Part shown: piece after piece, positions 25,080 to 38,055 of the stretch | How positions within the stretch are numbered: the stretch's first letter is position 1 | How the letters are laid out: each line of letters opens with the position of its first letter | Assembly (NCBI RefSeq): GCF_040802235.1 | Contig: NC_133164.1 | Span: 116,144,302-116,208,301 of the forward strand | Source of the DNA: Manis javanica | Lineage: Eukaryota; Chordata; Mammalia; Pholidota; Manidae | Reading direction: 5' to 3' | Length of the DNA stretch: 64,000 bases | Notes under the pieces: generated by a model | Database searches by the model: none | Told to the model about the DNA's origin: nothing | Seen by the model: the letters and a program-made list of their open reading frames with translations, nothing else | Translations under genes and position numbers: made by a program

Positions 25080-25437
25080 AGAAAAGTGATTCTTAGACAC
25101 ACATACACACACAGATTTAAGGAATTGGGATATTAGTAAAATTGAAATCTGTGGGACAGGCTGGAACACTGGAAATTCAGGTAGAAGTAGATGTTACAGG
25201 TTTGAGTCCAGATTCTTTGTTCTTTGGGAAATCTTGGTCTTTGCTCTTAAGGCCTTCAATGAATTGGATGAGTTCCACTCATGTTACGGAAGGTAACTGG
25301 TTTATTCAAAGTCTACAGATTTAAATGCTAATCAAATCTTAAAAAATACCTTCACATTAACATCAAGACTAGTCTTCAACCAAAAACTGGGCACTACATC
25401 CTAGCCAAGTTGACACCTAAAATAACCACCACAAAAT
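25080..25437 (-). mobile_element. MLT2-like (ERVL) LTR, antisense
   Basis: Read in reverse complement this gives GGTGGTTATTTTAGGTGTCA, ACTTGGCTAGG, CATTTAAATCTGTAGACTTT, GAATAAACCAG, GAACTCATCCAATTC and TTGAAGGCCTTAAG, the same element as at 21.16 kb. It continues further into the LTR and includes a TG-rich tract near its end (25100-25114). Confidence 0.65.
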
Positions 25438-26475
25438 CACAAACAGCAAGGAAATAAAGAGATACAAGATGAGGGAGTGAATATGTAATTCATGCTGTGC
25501 AGATTTTAGTCAGTATGTATCAACTACAATGGATGTGTGTAGTGGGAAAATAATGGCAAGTTACTCAGCAATATAGTATCGTCCTGAATGGACAGAACTG
25601 AAAGTACAGAAATGCACACAATCTGGAAATAATCTGAATAGACATCCTTTATATGCACTAATATTTTTCACACTGGTACATTTACCTCTTTCAGATAAAA
25701 CTGCAGAAATGAGCTACTAGGATAAAGAATAAATACATTTATGTATTCAAAAAATTTTTTAAAGAATAATTCCTTTAAAAATTACCAAGAAGTAGAAGTG
25801 TAGTAGTCATAACATCTGGTTTAAAAAAAAAGAAATTGTGTTTTGGTGAACTAACTACAGGAATGTTTCTACCTATATATTTCTATGTTGAAATAAAATA
25901 TTGTCAAGATGGGGTAAATCAGTCACATTATTTTTCTGTTGTTTTTATATCTTTCAATGATACAGAATCAACATGATACACCTTGACACAAAATTATTTC
26001 TGACCATAAGAATTTAGTTGACTGGATGTAAACAGTTAAGCTTTGATCTGAAAAGACAGGAATCACAGTATACAAGAAAAATAATTTAAAAAAAATAGGA
26101 CTTGGCTGCTGTATGCCTTAAGCAGTTCTTGGGGCCATATACAGATTTTTCATAGTCGCAGGTTAGACTGGGTTGTTGTCTGCTGGCTGTTACTTGCTGG
26201 TGTAACTGACTCCAGTAAATGTCTGAACTTAGGAGAAGTAAATGCAGAGAAAGAACCTAGCTGAATTGGCATCCTTTGGGACTGGTTGGTTAACCGAACA
26301 CACCCAGTGTTATTATTTCAACACCCAATCAGCATAATACAATCAATGATATTATATATCCTTTGTTTGCACATTAAGTTTTGGAAATCCTGTGTGCATT
26401 TTACAGTTACATAACATCTTAATGCAAAGTGGCCTCATTTCCCATGTGCCATAATCACATCTGTCCTAAAGCTAT
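25438..26475. other. AT-rich DNA, nothing recognised
   Basis: No open frame of note, repeat family or RNA gene was identified. Confidence 0.5.
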
Positions 26476-26479
26476 CACA

Positions 26480-26830
26480 CAGCAAATATTGCAGGTACTA
26501 AATATTTAATAAGTGTGAGTTCTTATTACTGGCACTATCTTAAGGAGTTTGATTTTATTTGAAAAGCAAAGGAAGACATGAAATAACTTAAGTAGGGGTG
26601 TGACATAATGCACTAAGCATTTTAGAGCAATTCTGCCAGCTAAGCAAATTTGAGAGAGATGAATACAACACTAAAAGTATTTAGACACCAGCTAAGAATC
26701 ATTGCAATAACCCAGATGAGAAAAGAAAGATAGCTTAGAATAGGATGATCATGGGAAATGTAGAGATAAATAGACTCAACAGAACTTGATGATGGACCAT
26801 ATGTGGGTGAGTGAGAAATGGGAAAAATGA
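26480..26830 (-). mobile_element. L2 LINE fragment, antisense
   Basis: AAGGAGTTTGATTTTATTTG, TAGGGGTGTGACATAATG, CATTGCAATAACCCAGATGA and ACAGAACTTGATGATGGACC follow, in order and with divergence, a common antisense L2-type consensus (AAGGAGTTTGGATTTCATCC...GGGAGTGACATGATC...TATTGCAGTAGTCCAGGCGA...AGGACTTGCTGATGGATTGG). Confidence 0.5.
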
Positions 26831-29540
26831 CATATTACAACAATCACCCTCGTCATCTATTATCATCATATGTTTCCTTGAATTTCTGCATGTTACTAAT
26901 TTTTCTAAAATTCAAGACTAAAATTGAGAATTAGTAGTGGTTTTCTGGGCTTTGACTTCAGAATTCTTAAGGAATTTTAAGAATATCATTCCCTATATTA
27001 AATACCTATCTGCAGGAAAGAGTGGTTTCTATTGTTCTGTCTGAATCTGGCTACACTGTTTTCAATGTCAGAAATAGGCTAAACTTCCCCCTAGTCTGGA
27101 TCATTTCAGTTGTAGCTCTACTGATAAAAAGTAGTTGTATGAAGTCTGGAAAGGAAAAGACAAAGGCAATTATTCCAGTAGTGGTGGGCAGACCCATGGG
27201 CTTTGGAAGAAGTAATATTCTACAGCTTCTCCAAGCTTTATCATTTTATTCCTGTAAATTTCCTGTCCAGTGCTATAGGCAACTGTGATCCCGGGCATTT
27301 TCCTGCTCATTTGACAACTTTTTTACTCCCTGAAAAGTAAACTATCCAGGGAAGTTTCTCCTAAACTTTTGTAAATCAATCTTCCAATAACTCTCATGCA
27401 TTTAATTGTTTCAATTACATTTTATTTCTTTGACTTACCTGGAGTGATAAAAATAAAACTTCAATAATTGGCACATCACTCATTCATTATGTTTGGCAAT
27501 TAAAAGTGTAGGACATAGGGTTAGAAAATGAGGCATCTGGATTTTAACAATACCAACCACCACAAACTTGACAATGTTTCTTATGCTATTCTTATGGATA
27601 CATCTGAATAATATAGGTTCTGTGATGGTGCTTTTACAAGACATATACATGTTAATGAGAGTATCTAACTGGAGTTTACCAGTTGAAACCTTACGGTGTG
27701 AAGCTGATAATCTTTCATGGGATATTACCGTTGAAAGTTAAGCTTTTGAAGTGCTTGTCCAAGACTGATTAAAAAGCAGAAGACATTTTATCATATCATT
27801 GGATGTAATAAAGTGGAGAGATTAAAGGAATAATTGTATACCATTAAAAATCCTCTGTACCTTGTGATTCTAGCCAGTTCACTACTTCAGTTTACTTTGA
27901 CATTTGTTAAATTCAGATCTTTGATTTATAAGAAGTCATAGGAGCTCTTTCACCTGTGTGGCACTTTTTTCCAGGTTTGACATAAAACTATATAAAAATA
28001 ATGTTGGTGTAAAGTTATATAATATAAATGCATGAGAGTATTCAGGCTTCAGCAGTTAAATACATTTGAGTCTTATTAACTTGAAATAGGAGGTATCTAT
28101 GACCCAAAAAGACCAATCATCTCTCTTAGCCCAACTTTAACCATTCCTTTCTTTGGATAAGTGAGTTTTGTAAGGACAATTTATACCTATCCTAAGAGCC
28201 TAATTTATGACTTCATTGATGACCTATTAAATGCTCAAGTCTGTACTATGCCCTGTGATTATTAAAGAGATAACTTTTTGGCATGATAAATTAGGATCAA
28301 TTCAGAAAGGAGTAACAGATATGAATAAAAAAATCTAAGCTAACTAGAAATATAAAGGTAAGGAGCTACTATATCTTCCTATGTCCTATAAAGTGTCGCT
28401 ATGGGACTTTGCAAATGAAGTGACTTGCATTTAATTCCTTTTCTAAATGTACTTCACTATACATTTACAAGTTTCTCAAAAAGTGAATGTGGAGGAAGAC
28501 AGTGCTTTCTAATTCTATCAGAATATGCTCCACTGGTGTTAATTTTGAAATCAAGAAGGCTGATTCACACTGGACTATGTTTCAAAATAAAATTGCCCAT
28601 AAATATACAGTAGGGCTATCCTGACAAATTCATGTTTTAGAAAAGTTTCCATAATTCTTTAGTAAAGCATTAAACCCACTTCACTGTTAAATTATATAAG
28701 AACAAAATGATCTACAGGGTTTTGCTTTAAAGAAATGACAGGGATGGCCACTACTTAAGGAAGATCTGTATCTTATAAGAAGTACTGTATATGATAATCA
28801 CTCTACCAAAAGTGTCCATTCAAAAAAAATGGCTGCATTGGGAGAAATTATAGATGAAATGTGGAGTTGTATGCTGAAAATCTAGGTTATTTCAAAGTCA
28901 AAGGATCTTCTTTGAACTAAGCCAAGTTAAAGCAGAGCCCACAGCCCAAGTAGTACTATGAAAGCATCTCTGTTAGGGGGTGAAAATACCAGAGAACCAG
29001 GAATAATGGAAAAAGTAATTATTGGTCAATTTATGAATGGGTTGAACAGTACATCAATCCACTGGAATATGTCCAATTACAAGCTTAGATAATATTTACC
29101 AGACATAAAGGACAGAATATGCTTACTAGTTCTAATTATAATAAACTTTAAGTATCAAGTATCTTATTATTTACAATATATTTGCAGATTTTCTAGTTTG
29201 ATCTCACAATAGGATATAAAGCAGGCATGTTTAATGAACTCTTGTGAAGTTATCAGAATTGAATAAGGAAGTTATCAGAATTGAATTTGTCTTCCTCAAC
29301 TCTGTTCTCCTCTCTCACATAGATATTACTGCATTTGTTTTTACACAGAGTAAACTGAAATAGGGAATTTAAATTACCTGCCCATGTCTGATAGAATCCA
29401 TACTAGAAGCTGCTCTCCAAGCACAACCCAGGAAAATTCCATATACTATTTAACTCCTTGAACATTGAAAAGGGGTCACTAGTTAAAGCACTCCAATACT
29501 AAAATACAGCTTAGGTGTACTGGATTTCCAAAGAATATCC
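26831..29540. other. AT-rich DNA with a 22-bp tandem duplication
   Basis: A 22-bp unit at 29246-29267 is followed directly by a 19-bp partial second copy (29268-29286). No gene or repeat family is recognised elsewhere in this stretch. Confidence 0.45.
29246..29286. repeat. 22-bp tandem duplication (second copy partial)
   Basis: GAAGTTATCAGAATTGAAT plus a 3-nt spacer AAG is followed at once by a second GAAGTTATCAGAATTGAAT. Confidence 0.95.
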
Positions 29541-29545
29541 TAGAA

Positions 29546-29756
29546 CAAGGGTTGGAAAGCTATGCCCTATGGCCCAGCTACCTGATTTTACAAATCATGC
29601 TCTATTGAAACACAGCCATGTCCACTAATTTATGTATTGACTATGGCTGTTTTCTACCATAAAAGCTAATTAAAAGTTGCAATAGAGACCATATGCATGC
29701 ACAACAAGCCTGAAATACTATCTGATCCTTTAAGGAAAGATTTGCTGACCGCTGCA
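29546..29756. mobile_element. hAT-like non-autonomous DNA transposon fossil
   Basis: The order AAGGGTTGGAAAGCTATGCC, TATTGAAACACAGCCATGTC, GACTATGGCTGTTTTCTACC, AAAGTTGCAATAGAGACCAT and GATTTGCTGACCGCTG follows a common mammalian element with imperfect terminal inverted repeats of the form CAGGGGTCGGCAAACT. The start and the reverse complement of the end share this pattern loosely. The family (hAT-Charlie-related MER) is my best guess. Confidence 0.5.
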
Positions 29757-29799
29757 TGGAATTCACAAGGGCCACAATTTCAAACTGTTTTTGAAACAC

Positions 29800-32700
29800 C
29801 CCACAATCTGGAAGGAGTGGATGGTTGGGACCCTGCGTCGAGCACCCCAACTTTTAAGACCACCTGCGAGAGGAGTCCCAAAACATCTAGCTTTGAAAAT
29901 CAAGCTGGCTTGTAACAAGGAGCCCCTCAAGACCGCGGCAAGCTGAGAACCCTCCACAGGGCTCACGGCAGAAGCAGCCCTTTGCAAAGCACCCAGACTT
30001 AGTGAGAAAGCAGCTCATTTGCTGACCTCAGAGCTGGGCCCGAGGGTCCGGGGCCTGCCTGGCGTTGGCGCCTGTTCTTTCCTTCTTTCCAGCGGCGCGT
30101 CTCCGTGCCTCGCTGTAAGGTTTGGGAGGGGCCTCGGGCACAAGCCACAAGGGGTAAAGTGCTTGCAAAGTGTTGCTCCCATTCTTACCATAAGAGCAAC
30201 AACTAAAATCAATTAACTTTCTTCAATATCAGAGAACAGACACTGCCGCGGACCCCGCAGGGCCGCCACGCTGACCCTGGGAAGGACAGGTGAGTCTGAT
30301 CGGCCCCCGCGGGCCCGGATCACGCGGCAGGCTCGCGCCTGGAGCCTTAACTGGTACTTGGGGAGGATTACTGGAGACACGTGAGGATTAGCAGGAGCGC
30401 AAAACACTCCTCAGTGCCCATCTGTGCATCTCCTGTCTGGAACTCCAACAAGTTCTCAAGGACAAGAGCCAAAAAAGAGAGGGGAGAAGGGAGAGAAGAA
30501 AGAAGGCAAGAAAGGTTTCTTGTGTTTTGGCACCGTGAGAAGGGGAGTGACCATATGAAAACCTGCCCAGAATGCTCTCCACGGGCCTCAGAAAGGCCCT
30601 CACGTCTTCATGTCTTACCCTTTCAGGGGGAAGCACCTCACTAGAGACATACCCCCGGGGGCAAGGGCATTCATCTAAGCCGAGCTCCAGCTGGCTCTCC
30701 GTCTCACCTGAAGGGAGAGGGGGGCTAAGAAATGCCCGGAGGATCACGGCACAGGGATGCAGGCCACCGAGAGATGAACTGCAAACAGATTTAATCTTCA
30801 TAGTATAGAATGCTTCCCCACGTCATCAGAGCTCCAGTAAATAAGGTGGATTATGGATGAAATTAACCCCAGGCATGACTTTATGTAAGGAGACAAAAAG
30901 AACAGTAGAGGGATGTAAAGTTTGAACAGAGAACAGCTGTTAGCACGACAGATACTAATCCAATATACCAGGAATCACTTTAAATGTGAATGGCATAAAC
31001 ATAATCATTAAAAACAGAGTTAATAACAGTGAATATGAAAATAACCAACTATGTTATATATATGAAACCCACTTTCAATGTAAAGATTCAAATAAGTTAG
31101 AAGTAAAGGGATGGGGAAAATGTACCATGTTTATGTAAATTAAAAAAATTGGAATCTGTATGTAATTCGTAGAATAGTTGATATCAAAATAGGAAAAAGT
31201 ATCAGCCATAAAAAGGGATATTATGGATAGATAGTAAATAAAGGCATCAATTCTTCTTGGAAATGTAACAGTCCTTAAAGTGTATGTAACACATGAAGAA
31301 AAATCTTCTACAACTTAAAGGATAAATAGACAAACTTACTGTTTAGTTTGAGACTTCAACACCCTCTCTCATTACTGACAGTTCAATGCAGAGTTGATAT
31401 AGGTGACTTGGCCAGAATTGCATGCTACTGAATTGACATTTAAGTAACAACAGCACAATGCATATTCCTCTCAAGCTCTCATGGAACATTCACTAAGATA
31501 GGCAATATTCTTGGGCATCAAAACACTTTGACAGATTTAAGGAATAGAAATTCTCCAATGTCTATCTCTTACCAAAATGGAAGAGAGATGTCTATATGAA
31601 AGATACCTGGAAAATTCCCAAATATTTGGGGAACAAAGAACATGCTTCTAAATAACACAAGGGACAAAGAATAAATTCTCAAAGAACTAAAAAATTCTGA
31701 AGCAAGTGAAATAAAATGTGTGGGATGCACAAAAGTAGTGCTTAGAATAAAATGTATAGCATTAAATTAATATATTATAAAAAAGGATGATCTACACCCA
31801 ATTACCTAAGTTTCCACTCTAGGAAAGTAGAGAAGGGATAATTTAAGACTAAAGCAAGCAGAGGAAATCATAAAAATCAGATAAAAATTGATGAATTTGA
31901 AAAACATAAAAACAATAGGTAAAATCAATCAATAAGACTATAGTGTCATTTCTTGAAAAGATTAATACAATTAATAAATCTCTAGGCAGGGAATCAAGGG
32001 AAAAAACCACACATATTAGTACTAGAAATGAAAGAGGGGTGATTGGTATTCATTCATGAACATTAAAAGGATAAGTGAATACTCTGAATTCTTTGAACAC
32101 AGCTTGGACAAATAAGATAAAATAGAACAAGTCATTGAAAATAGCAACTACCAAACTCATACAAGGAAAAATAGATCATTTGTGAAGGTGTATGGCTATT
32201 AAAGGAATTGAATCAGTAATTAATAATCTAACAAAAAGGAAAAAAACACCACGCCCTGATGGTTTCCTGGTAAATTTTACCAACTGTTTAAGGAAGAATT
32301 GAAACCAGTTATCTACTATCTCTTGTAAAAGTAGAATAGGAACACTTCTTAACTCATTCTTTGCTTGTTCTATGAGGCAAATACAACCCTAAAATCAAAA
32401 CCAAAGTAGAACATTGCAGGAAAGCTACCAACCAATTTTGCTCATGAACATGAATGCAAGATTCCTTAAACATAGTATTAGCAAACCAATGTGTCTAAGC
32501 AAACATTAGTAAAATAGTGAATAAAAATAATTGTACACCATGACCATGTAGGACTTATTCCAAGAATGCAAGCCTGGCTCAATGCTTAAAAATAAATAAA
32601 TGCAACCCAGTATATCAACAAGTTAAAGAAGGAAAATCAAATGAGCATATAAATTACTGTCAAAAAATAATTGGCAAAATCCAATATCCATTCATAATAA

Positions 32701-32835
32701 AAAATAAAAAACTCAGCAAACTTAGAGGATAAATTCATTAACTTGATAAAAAATATCTACAAAAATCCCACAGCTAATCATATGTAATGATGGAGAATGA
32801 AACTATTCTGTATATTAATGTAATTAAGATATATA
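29800..32835 (+). mobile_element. Old L1 LINE: 5' UTR-like region, then ORF2 endonuclease and reverse transcriptase parts
   Basis: The 5' part (29820-30060) carries CCCCAACTTTTAAGAC (29845-29860) and CAGAAGCAGCCCTTTGCAAA, like an L1M 5' UTR. From about 30880 the sequence is L1 ORF2 in order: CAGGAATCACTTTAAATGTG; the endonuclease region with GGAGACTTCAACACC-like TTGAGACTTCAACACCCTCT; CAAGCTCTCATGGAACATTC; the RT-side CACGCCCTGATGGTTTCCTG; GACTTATTCCAAGAATGCAA; and AAAATCCAATATCCATTCAT. It stops near 32835 within the reverse transcriptase. Typical ORF1 sequence was not recognised between 30.1 and 30.87 kb; that GC-rich interval is unexplained. Frames are broken throughout. Confidence 0.7.
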
Positions 32836-35800
32836 ACACTATGCATTTGTCAAAACCCAATAAATTTATAACAGAATGACTTTTAATATATACAAATAAA
32901 CATTTCAGAGGTTAGAGGAATCTCAGAAGAGAATGCAGAATGTGACAAAACTATATGAGTGTATTGGAGATTCATGGAACAACCTAACTGAAAGATGTAG
33001 GGGGAAAGGTGCTGACTTTAGTAACTGGAAATAACTAGAGCCTGTAAAACTGAAGATAAGATCGATTTACTTAAATACTATAATCTAGGCGATTTTGACC
33101 CAAAGGGTACTGGTTAATAATCCTGACAGCTGGAGATACATAATAGAATCGAACAATTAAGTAAACAGTGTACTAGAACCAACATCCTAAAAAATGAAAC
33201 AATAGAGAGGCAATGTAGATTAATCAAATTTAAAGATATTTAATAGTATCATTCAAATTGATGTTTTAATGAAAATGCTGAGGTAACAAAAGTTCTAAAA
33301 TTTGCATCTTCACTTCTTTCTACTTTCAGTAACTGAGGGACACGTTAGGGGCATTAATCATTTACAAGTAGTTTAACAATGGTTTAACTGCATGAAATAT
33401 GGGACTTTCGAGAAGATTAACAATGCTAACTATAACACTCTATTTCCCCAAAGGATATCTACTGAGTGTTCTGACCAATATCCCTTGTCTCTTTTATTAT
33501 TATGCAAAGCTGTATAAGTATCTTATTTGAAAATTATTATTCTGATCTTCTCTTATCTGGAGAAATGTCTTAAGGCAAGGGCTAATTATAAAAGTCACAT
33601 TTCATACCATTTTTACTTGAATTAGGGAACCCTGTAGAAGAAGAGACCCATCTTGAATTGCTGTGTTAAAGACGATGACGTTGTTGAGAAGCCTGTATCT
33701 CTCCGTGGGACTGTTGCCATGTTTAACAAATTTAACATATTTAGGTATCCTACCTTTCAGAAAAGCACCTGCAGGTCATAATGAAAAACTGATTTACTTA
33801 ATGTCATATATGTGTAAAAATAAATGGAAGTGATTAGAGAAGGGAAATTTGGGGACTGAAATCTGCCTCAGGGAATAGCGTACATGCCACAGAAAGTAGC
33901 ATTTGGCTTTTAGAACTGTATGGCATGTGGCAAAACACGAGTTAGCTCGGAAATGAATAGCTCTGCCCCCACAATGCTCTTTGAGTTCAAATCCCAGTTT
34001 CCACAAGTTTTGTGCAAATAATTTAATTAGAAAAGAGGGCACATTATAAAGTAGCAAATGATTTATAAGGACAGGAATCCTTCTGCAATCTGGAATGTTA
34101 GATGATTCACTCATAGAAGCCGAAGTAGTGACTTTGGGTTCTAGTTATTGTTGTGTTTCAGTAAATCTATTCATTTTTTTTAATGTTGGAAACTGATAAT
34201 AAGGAAAACCGGAAATCATAAGAAATTTAGGATTTTAAAGTAGTATGAAATTGTGTGGGTTTGTGTTACTTCCTACAGTTATCCTGTACTCTCCTCCTCT
34301 GAGCTGATAAGTTAATGTTTGTCTTAGCACAAAGTACAGAAAGGCCCATATCCTTCCATCTGAGTAAAAAACAAGTAGAATACACACCCTGCGGGGTCAA
34401 ATCATGTGGTGGGCTGGTCAACCCTGCCTTTGCCAGATCGGAGTCAGGCTTCATTTCAGCAGTAGGAATAAGGCATTTTAATTAAAGTAATGATTCAGGG
34501 GTTGTAACCGCTCCATGTTCTATTTTCTCAAAAAATATTACAGAGGGACAATTTTAGATAATTTGTTTTCTGCTGTGGAAAGTAGGGAGAAAGCACGGAG
34601 AGCCGTCACTTAAGCACATTTGCCCTTTTAAAATAGGTCAAGAAATGCAGCTCCTGATCTTTGCTCTTTCTTGTTTCACCCTTTCCAGTTTATTGTTTTA
34701 ATGATTTGCATATTCTGGGCCATAAGATTGAGCAGAAGACATTTTTAATTAGGGAATTTCAAGTTAAAAATGCAAATGAGATGGACATATCTTTCTATGT
34801 TGGCCACCTTAAAAACTGGTATCACATTTGGATACTTAAGTAAGAAGGTCAAAACTAAAATCAATTACAAGTCAGATGTGCAAGAAACTGGGTGCATAAT
34901 ATGCTTCCCAGTGAGTTAATTTTATACCATGACCATCCTAATATACAACTATACATCTCTGTGAACAAAATGGAAATCTTCTGCTTGGCTTTGATCCTGA
35001 GTGAAATGGACGTGTGCTACAGCAATCAGTAGACGTGACCTCGGGTTCACTGGCGATTGGGCCTATTATCTCAGTATTTGGGGGAGTCTTTTGGTCAGGT
35101 GCTGTCTTCTTTAACCAGGGAGAGCTACATTTGTTGATAAAGACCAAGCAGTCTGATAATATAAAGGGAAATTTAAGGGAGCGAGTTGGGTTTATTACCT
35201 TGCTCTTGTTTCTAGGGCTCGGATCATTGCTGACACGTAAGTCAGGGAACCAGATCTGTTTGTTTATGTGAGCTTACTCTCTGGTACCCAACCACGTAAG
35301 AATAATTCACTCATCACGTGAGTTGTAGTGCTCAGATCTTCATGTCTATGAGTCTCAAAGTCATTGCTTAAAAATAGCTAATCCCCGTCTCTAGTGAGGA
35401 TTAAATTATGGGAAAAAGAAAAAAAATCAGGTACACTCTAGAATAAGTGATATTCGATGCAGAAAATACACAAATAGAATGAAAAACAAAGGAAGATGCA
35501 GGGGGATGTGGCAAAAGCAATATAAATGAATAGTAGTGGCTCTGAATTCTCTAATGCGAAGTTAGTGTATTTTTTCATATTCTTGTCTTGTTTCTTTTGC
35601 TCATCATCTATATACTATTCACGATGACATAAAAGTCACGCACAAGTATTTACCTGTATGCACTTTATGGGAGGACTGTTATTATGGTAAAGGAAAAATA
35701 TAAGTCATACTAAGTAAATTAACATACTAGGTTTGTGTATCATTGCCTGATAGAGCAGTATTTAAGAATGCATGTCCTGGAATAATGGAAGTTCTCTCTG

Positions 35801-36085
35801 TACCCACATATATTTTGAGTGTGTCATTTCTTTGGTTGACTAGTAGCAATAATGAATATTTAGTAATAGTAGGAAAAGAAAAATGGCATTTAATTTTGAC
35901 AGAAAGTCAGTATTAGTACTATTAACATAAAAATGGACGAGTATGTTTTGGAAGAGGAATGCTAATCAACTCTTTGTCCTATTTACGTGTACATATAATA
36001 TATATGAAGCCAAACATGTAAAAAAATCACTGGCATTCATGAATGATTAAAGCCCCAGGTTAAGAACCTCAAGAGGGTATGTGGA
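32836..36085. other. Gene-poor AT-rich region, nothing recognised
   Basis: No convincing gene, RNA gene or repeat family was identified. The parts near 34.25-34.48 and 34.95-35.25 kb have more balanced composition but no coding features. Confidence 0.45.
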
Positions 36086-36089
36086 CAGA

Positions 36090-36315
36090 CAGCCAGCATA
36101 CGGTAAAGTGGGGAAAAGCCAGGATTAGAGAACTAGTTTGCCTGGGTTCACATGATCACTGCTTTTTATGTGCATGACTTTTGGAGAATTACTCAGTCTT
36201 TGTCCCAGTTACTTGTTAATAGCCTGGGAATAACATCAGTACTTTCCTCATATAATAGAGGATTAAGTGAGATAACATTTTTAAAAGACTCAGAATAGGA
36301 CCTGGAAATACAATT
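36090..36315 (+). mobile_element. MIR SINE
   Basis: GCCTGGGTTCACATGATCAC, then GAGAATTACTCAGTCTTTG, GCCTGGGAATAACATCAGTA and AGAGGATTAAGTGAGATAAC follow the MIR consensus along most of its length. Confidence 0.65.
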
Positions 36316-37860
36316 GCTTAAAAAAAGCACTGAGAGAGATTTAGGGAACAGCTTTGCTTGTTATGTTCAGAAACCATCAGAAGTACAAATTCTCTCATGA
36401 TGCATATTGTCCTCTTCTTGGGCCATTAGCATAACTCAGTAAAGAGCTGTGTGAGGCAGCCCTTCCTTTGTGTGGAGTGGAGTGGGGCTCAGCTCCGCTC
36501 AGCTCGGAGTCTCACCTTAGCACCAGCCTTTCATTCTGTCCACACTCGCTCAATTTACCTCCAACTGTTCTTCACCATTGTTTTTCAGCCTAGGACACAG
36601 ATAGTTTTTTTGTTAAGATTCTGTTCAGGGTTTATTACAGAGCACACAACTTGGAGATGCTCAGTAGATGTTATTAGTGAGTAAAATCTTCAATGTTTAT
36701 ATTAACTTACTGAAGATGAGTGAACATACCTAGAATTTTCAGTTTCCTAATTTTCCTAGCATGCACTTTGGTACAGATTTCATTTTCAACTACCTATGTA
36801 AAAAAAGTAAAGTTACATCACTATAGACCATATTTTATAAAAAGGCACACATTTTTGCTCTTAAAAACTGTGTTATTATGACAAATTATTTTAACAAAGC
36901 ATGGTAATGGTAAGTTATATGAATATATTATATAATTTATCAACTTCTAATTTTATTTATACAATTAGTAAGACTTACAACATTTCCAATCAATCATAGA
37001 AATTCTATGTAAACTGAATATGTCAAGTGCATGTATAATGTTATTTACAGAGAGTTAAAATTAGATGATTCGTTTTGCAGAGGAAGCTTCCAGAATAATA
37101 TAGAGGTCACAAGGGGTAAGAATGAAGTTTCTGAAACTGACATGTCAGTATGAGTTGGACAGTTTTGTAGAACTGCCTGCACCCTCAGACTGGGTGAACG
37201 AAGGAGATGATAGGACCGTACTCATCAGAGAACAAATGGCGGCGTGTCCTTAATTTTTGTTTTTAAGAAGACAGAAGACAGCAGAATGTAGATAGAAGGC
37301 AGAGGTACAACTTTTTACTTTTATTAGGCTGACGAGAACAATCTGCTTTGTAATTTAATTTTAAATTCCAAATATAAAGTGAGAACTAAGGGTATCATCT
37401 GTTAGATATTAACAAAAGTTTGAAAGCTTTCTTTGGAACCATTCATGTTCCTGTGTTTCTTTCATGTCATTCTAATATAACGTAGAAATAATTTCACTTA
37501 TCCATGAGTTACAGAATAAGCAAAATCATTCCTTTCTTTGATAGAGTTTTTTTTTCTAAAATATGTATATCTAGAAAAAGTTGCAACAAAGTGTGGTTAC
37601 TCAACAAAATAGGGGAGTGACATCCAATCAGAATGTTTTATATATAATGTATAATTTGAGCAATTGATTTTTTCCTTGGTAATAATGGAACATTATCCCC
37701 AAAAGGGCTGGGGTAGGGAGGCTGTAAATAACAGCAAGCTAATTACTGTCCTGAATTAATTCATTTTCTTCTTGTCCATATTAATTCTACAGTAAGGAGA
37801 TCATTCTAACGAGCATTTCTAAAGATAAACTTAATAATGATTATGTTAACAATAATAGGT
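36316..37860. other. AT-rich DNA, nothing recognised
   Basis: A small GC-richer patch (36.45-36.55 kb) contains near-tandem GGAGTGGAGTGGGG and GCTCAGCTCCGCTCAGCTC motifs. Otherwise nothing is recognised. Confidence 0.45.
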
Positions 37861-37861
37861 A

Positions 37862-38055
37862 AAAATGTTATGTTTGCTATATTACATTAGGTACAGTTTA
37901 GTGTTTATATGTTATTTCAGTTAATTCCCACAAGTCTTATTATCTATTCTTAATATCCCCATTGTGCAGATGAAGCTACCAAAAGAGAAGGTTTTAAATA
38001 ACTTGCAAAGTTTACACAACAAAGAAATGTTAGCAACCAGAAAATAACTGTAAAT
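37862..38055 (-). mobile_element. MIR SINE, antisense
   Basis: TTTCAGTTAATTCCCACAAG, TATCCCCATTGTGCAGATGA and AATAACTTGCAAAGTTTACA follow the reverse complement of MIR (TTTAATCCTCACAAC...CCCATTTTACAGATGAGG...AGTAACTTGCCCAAGGTCAC). Confidence 0.65.

Noticed and set aside
30388..30808. Overlapping 137- and 78-codon frames on opposite strands
   Set aside because: GC-rich interval inside or next to an L1 fossil, with no motif and open on both strands by composition.
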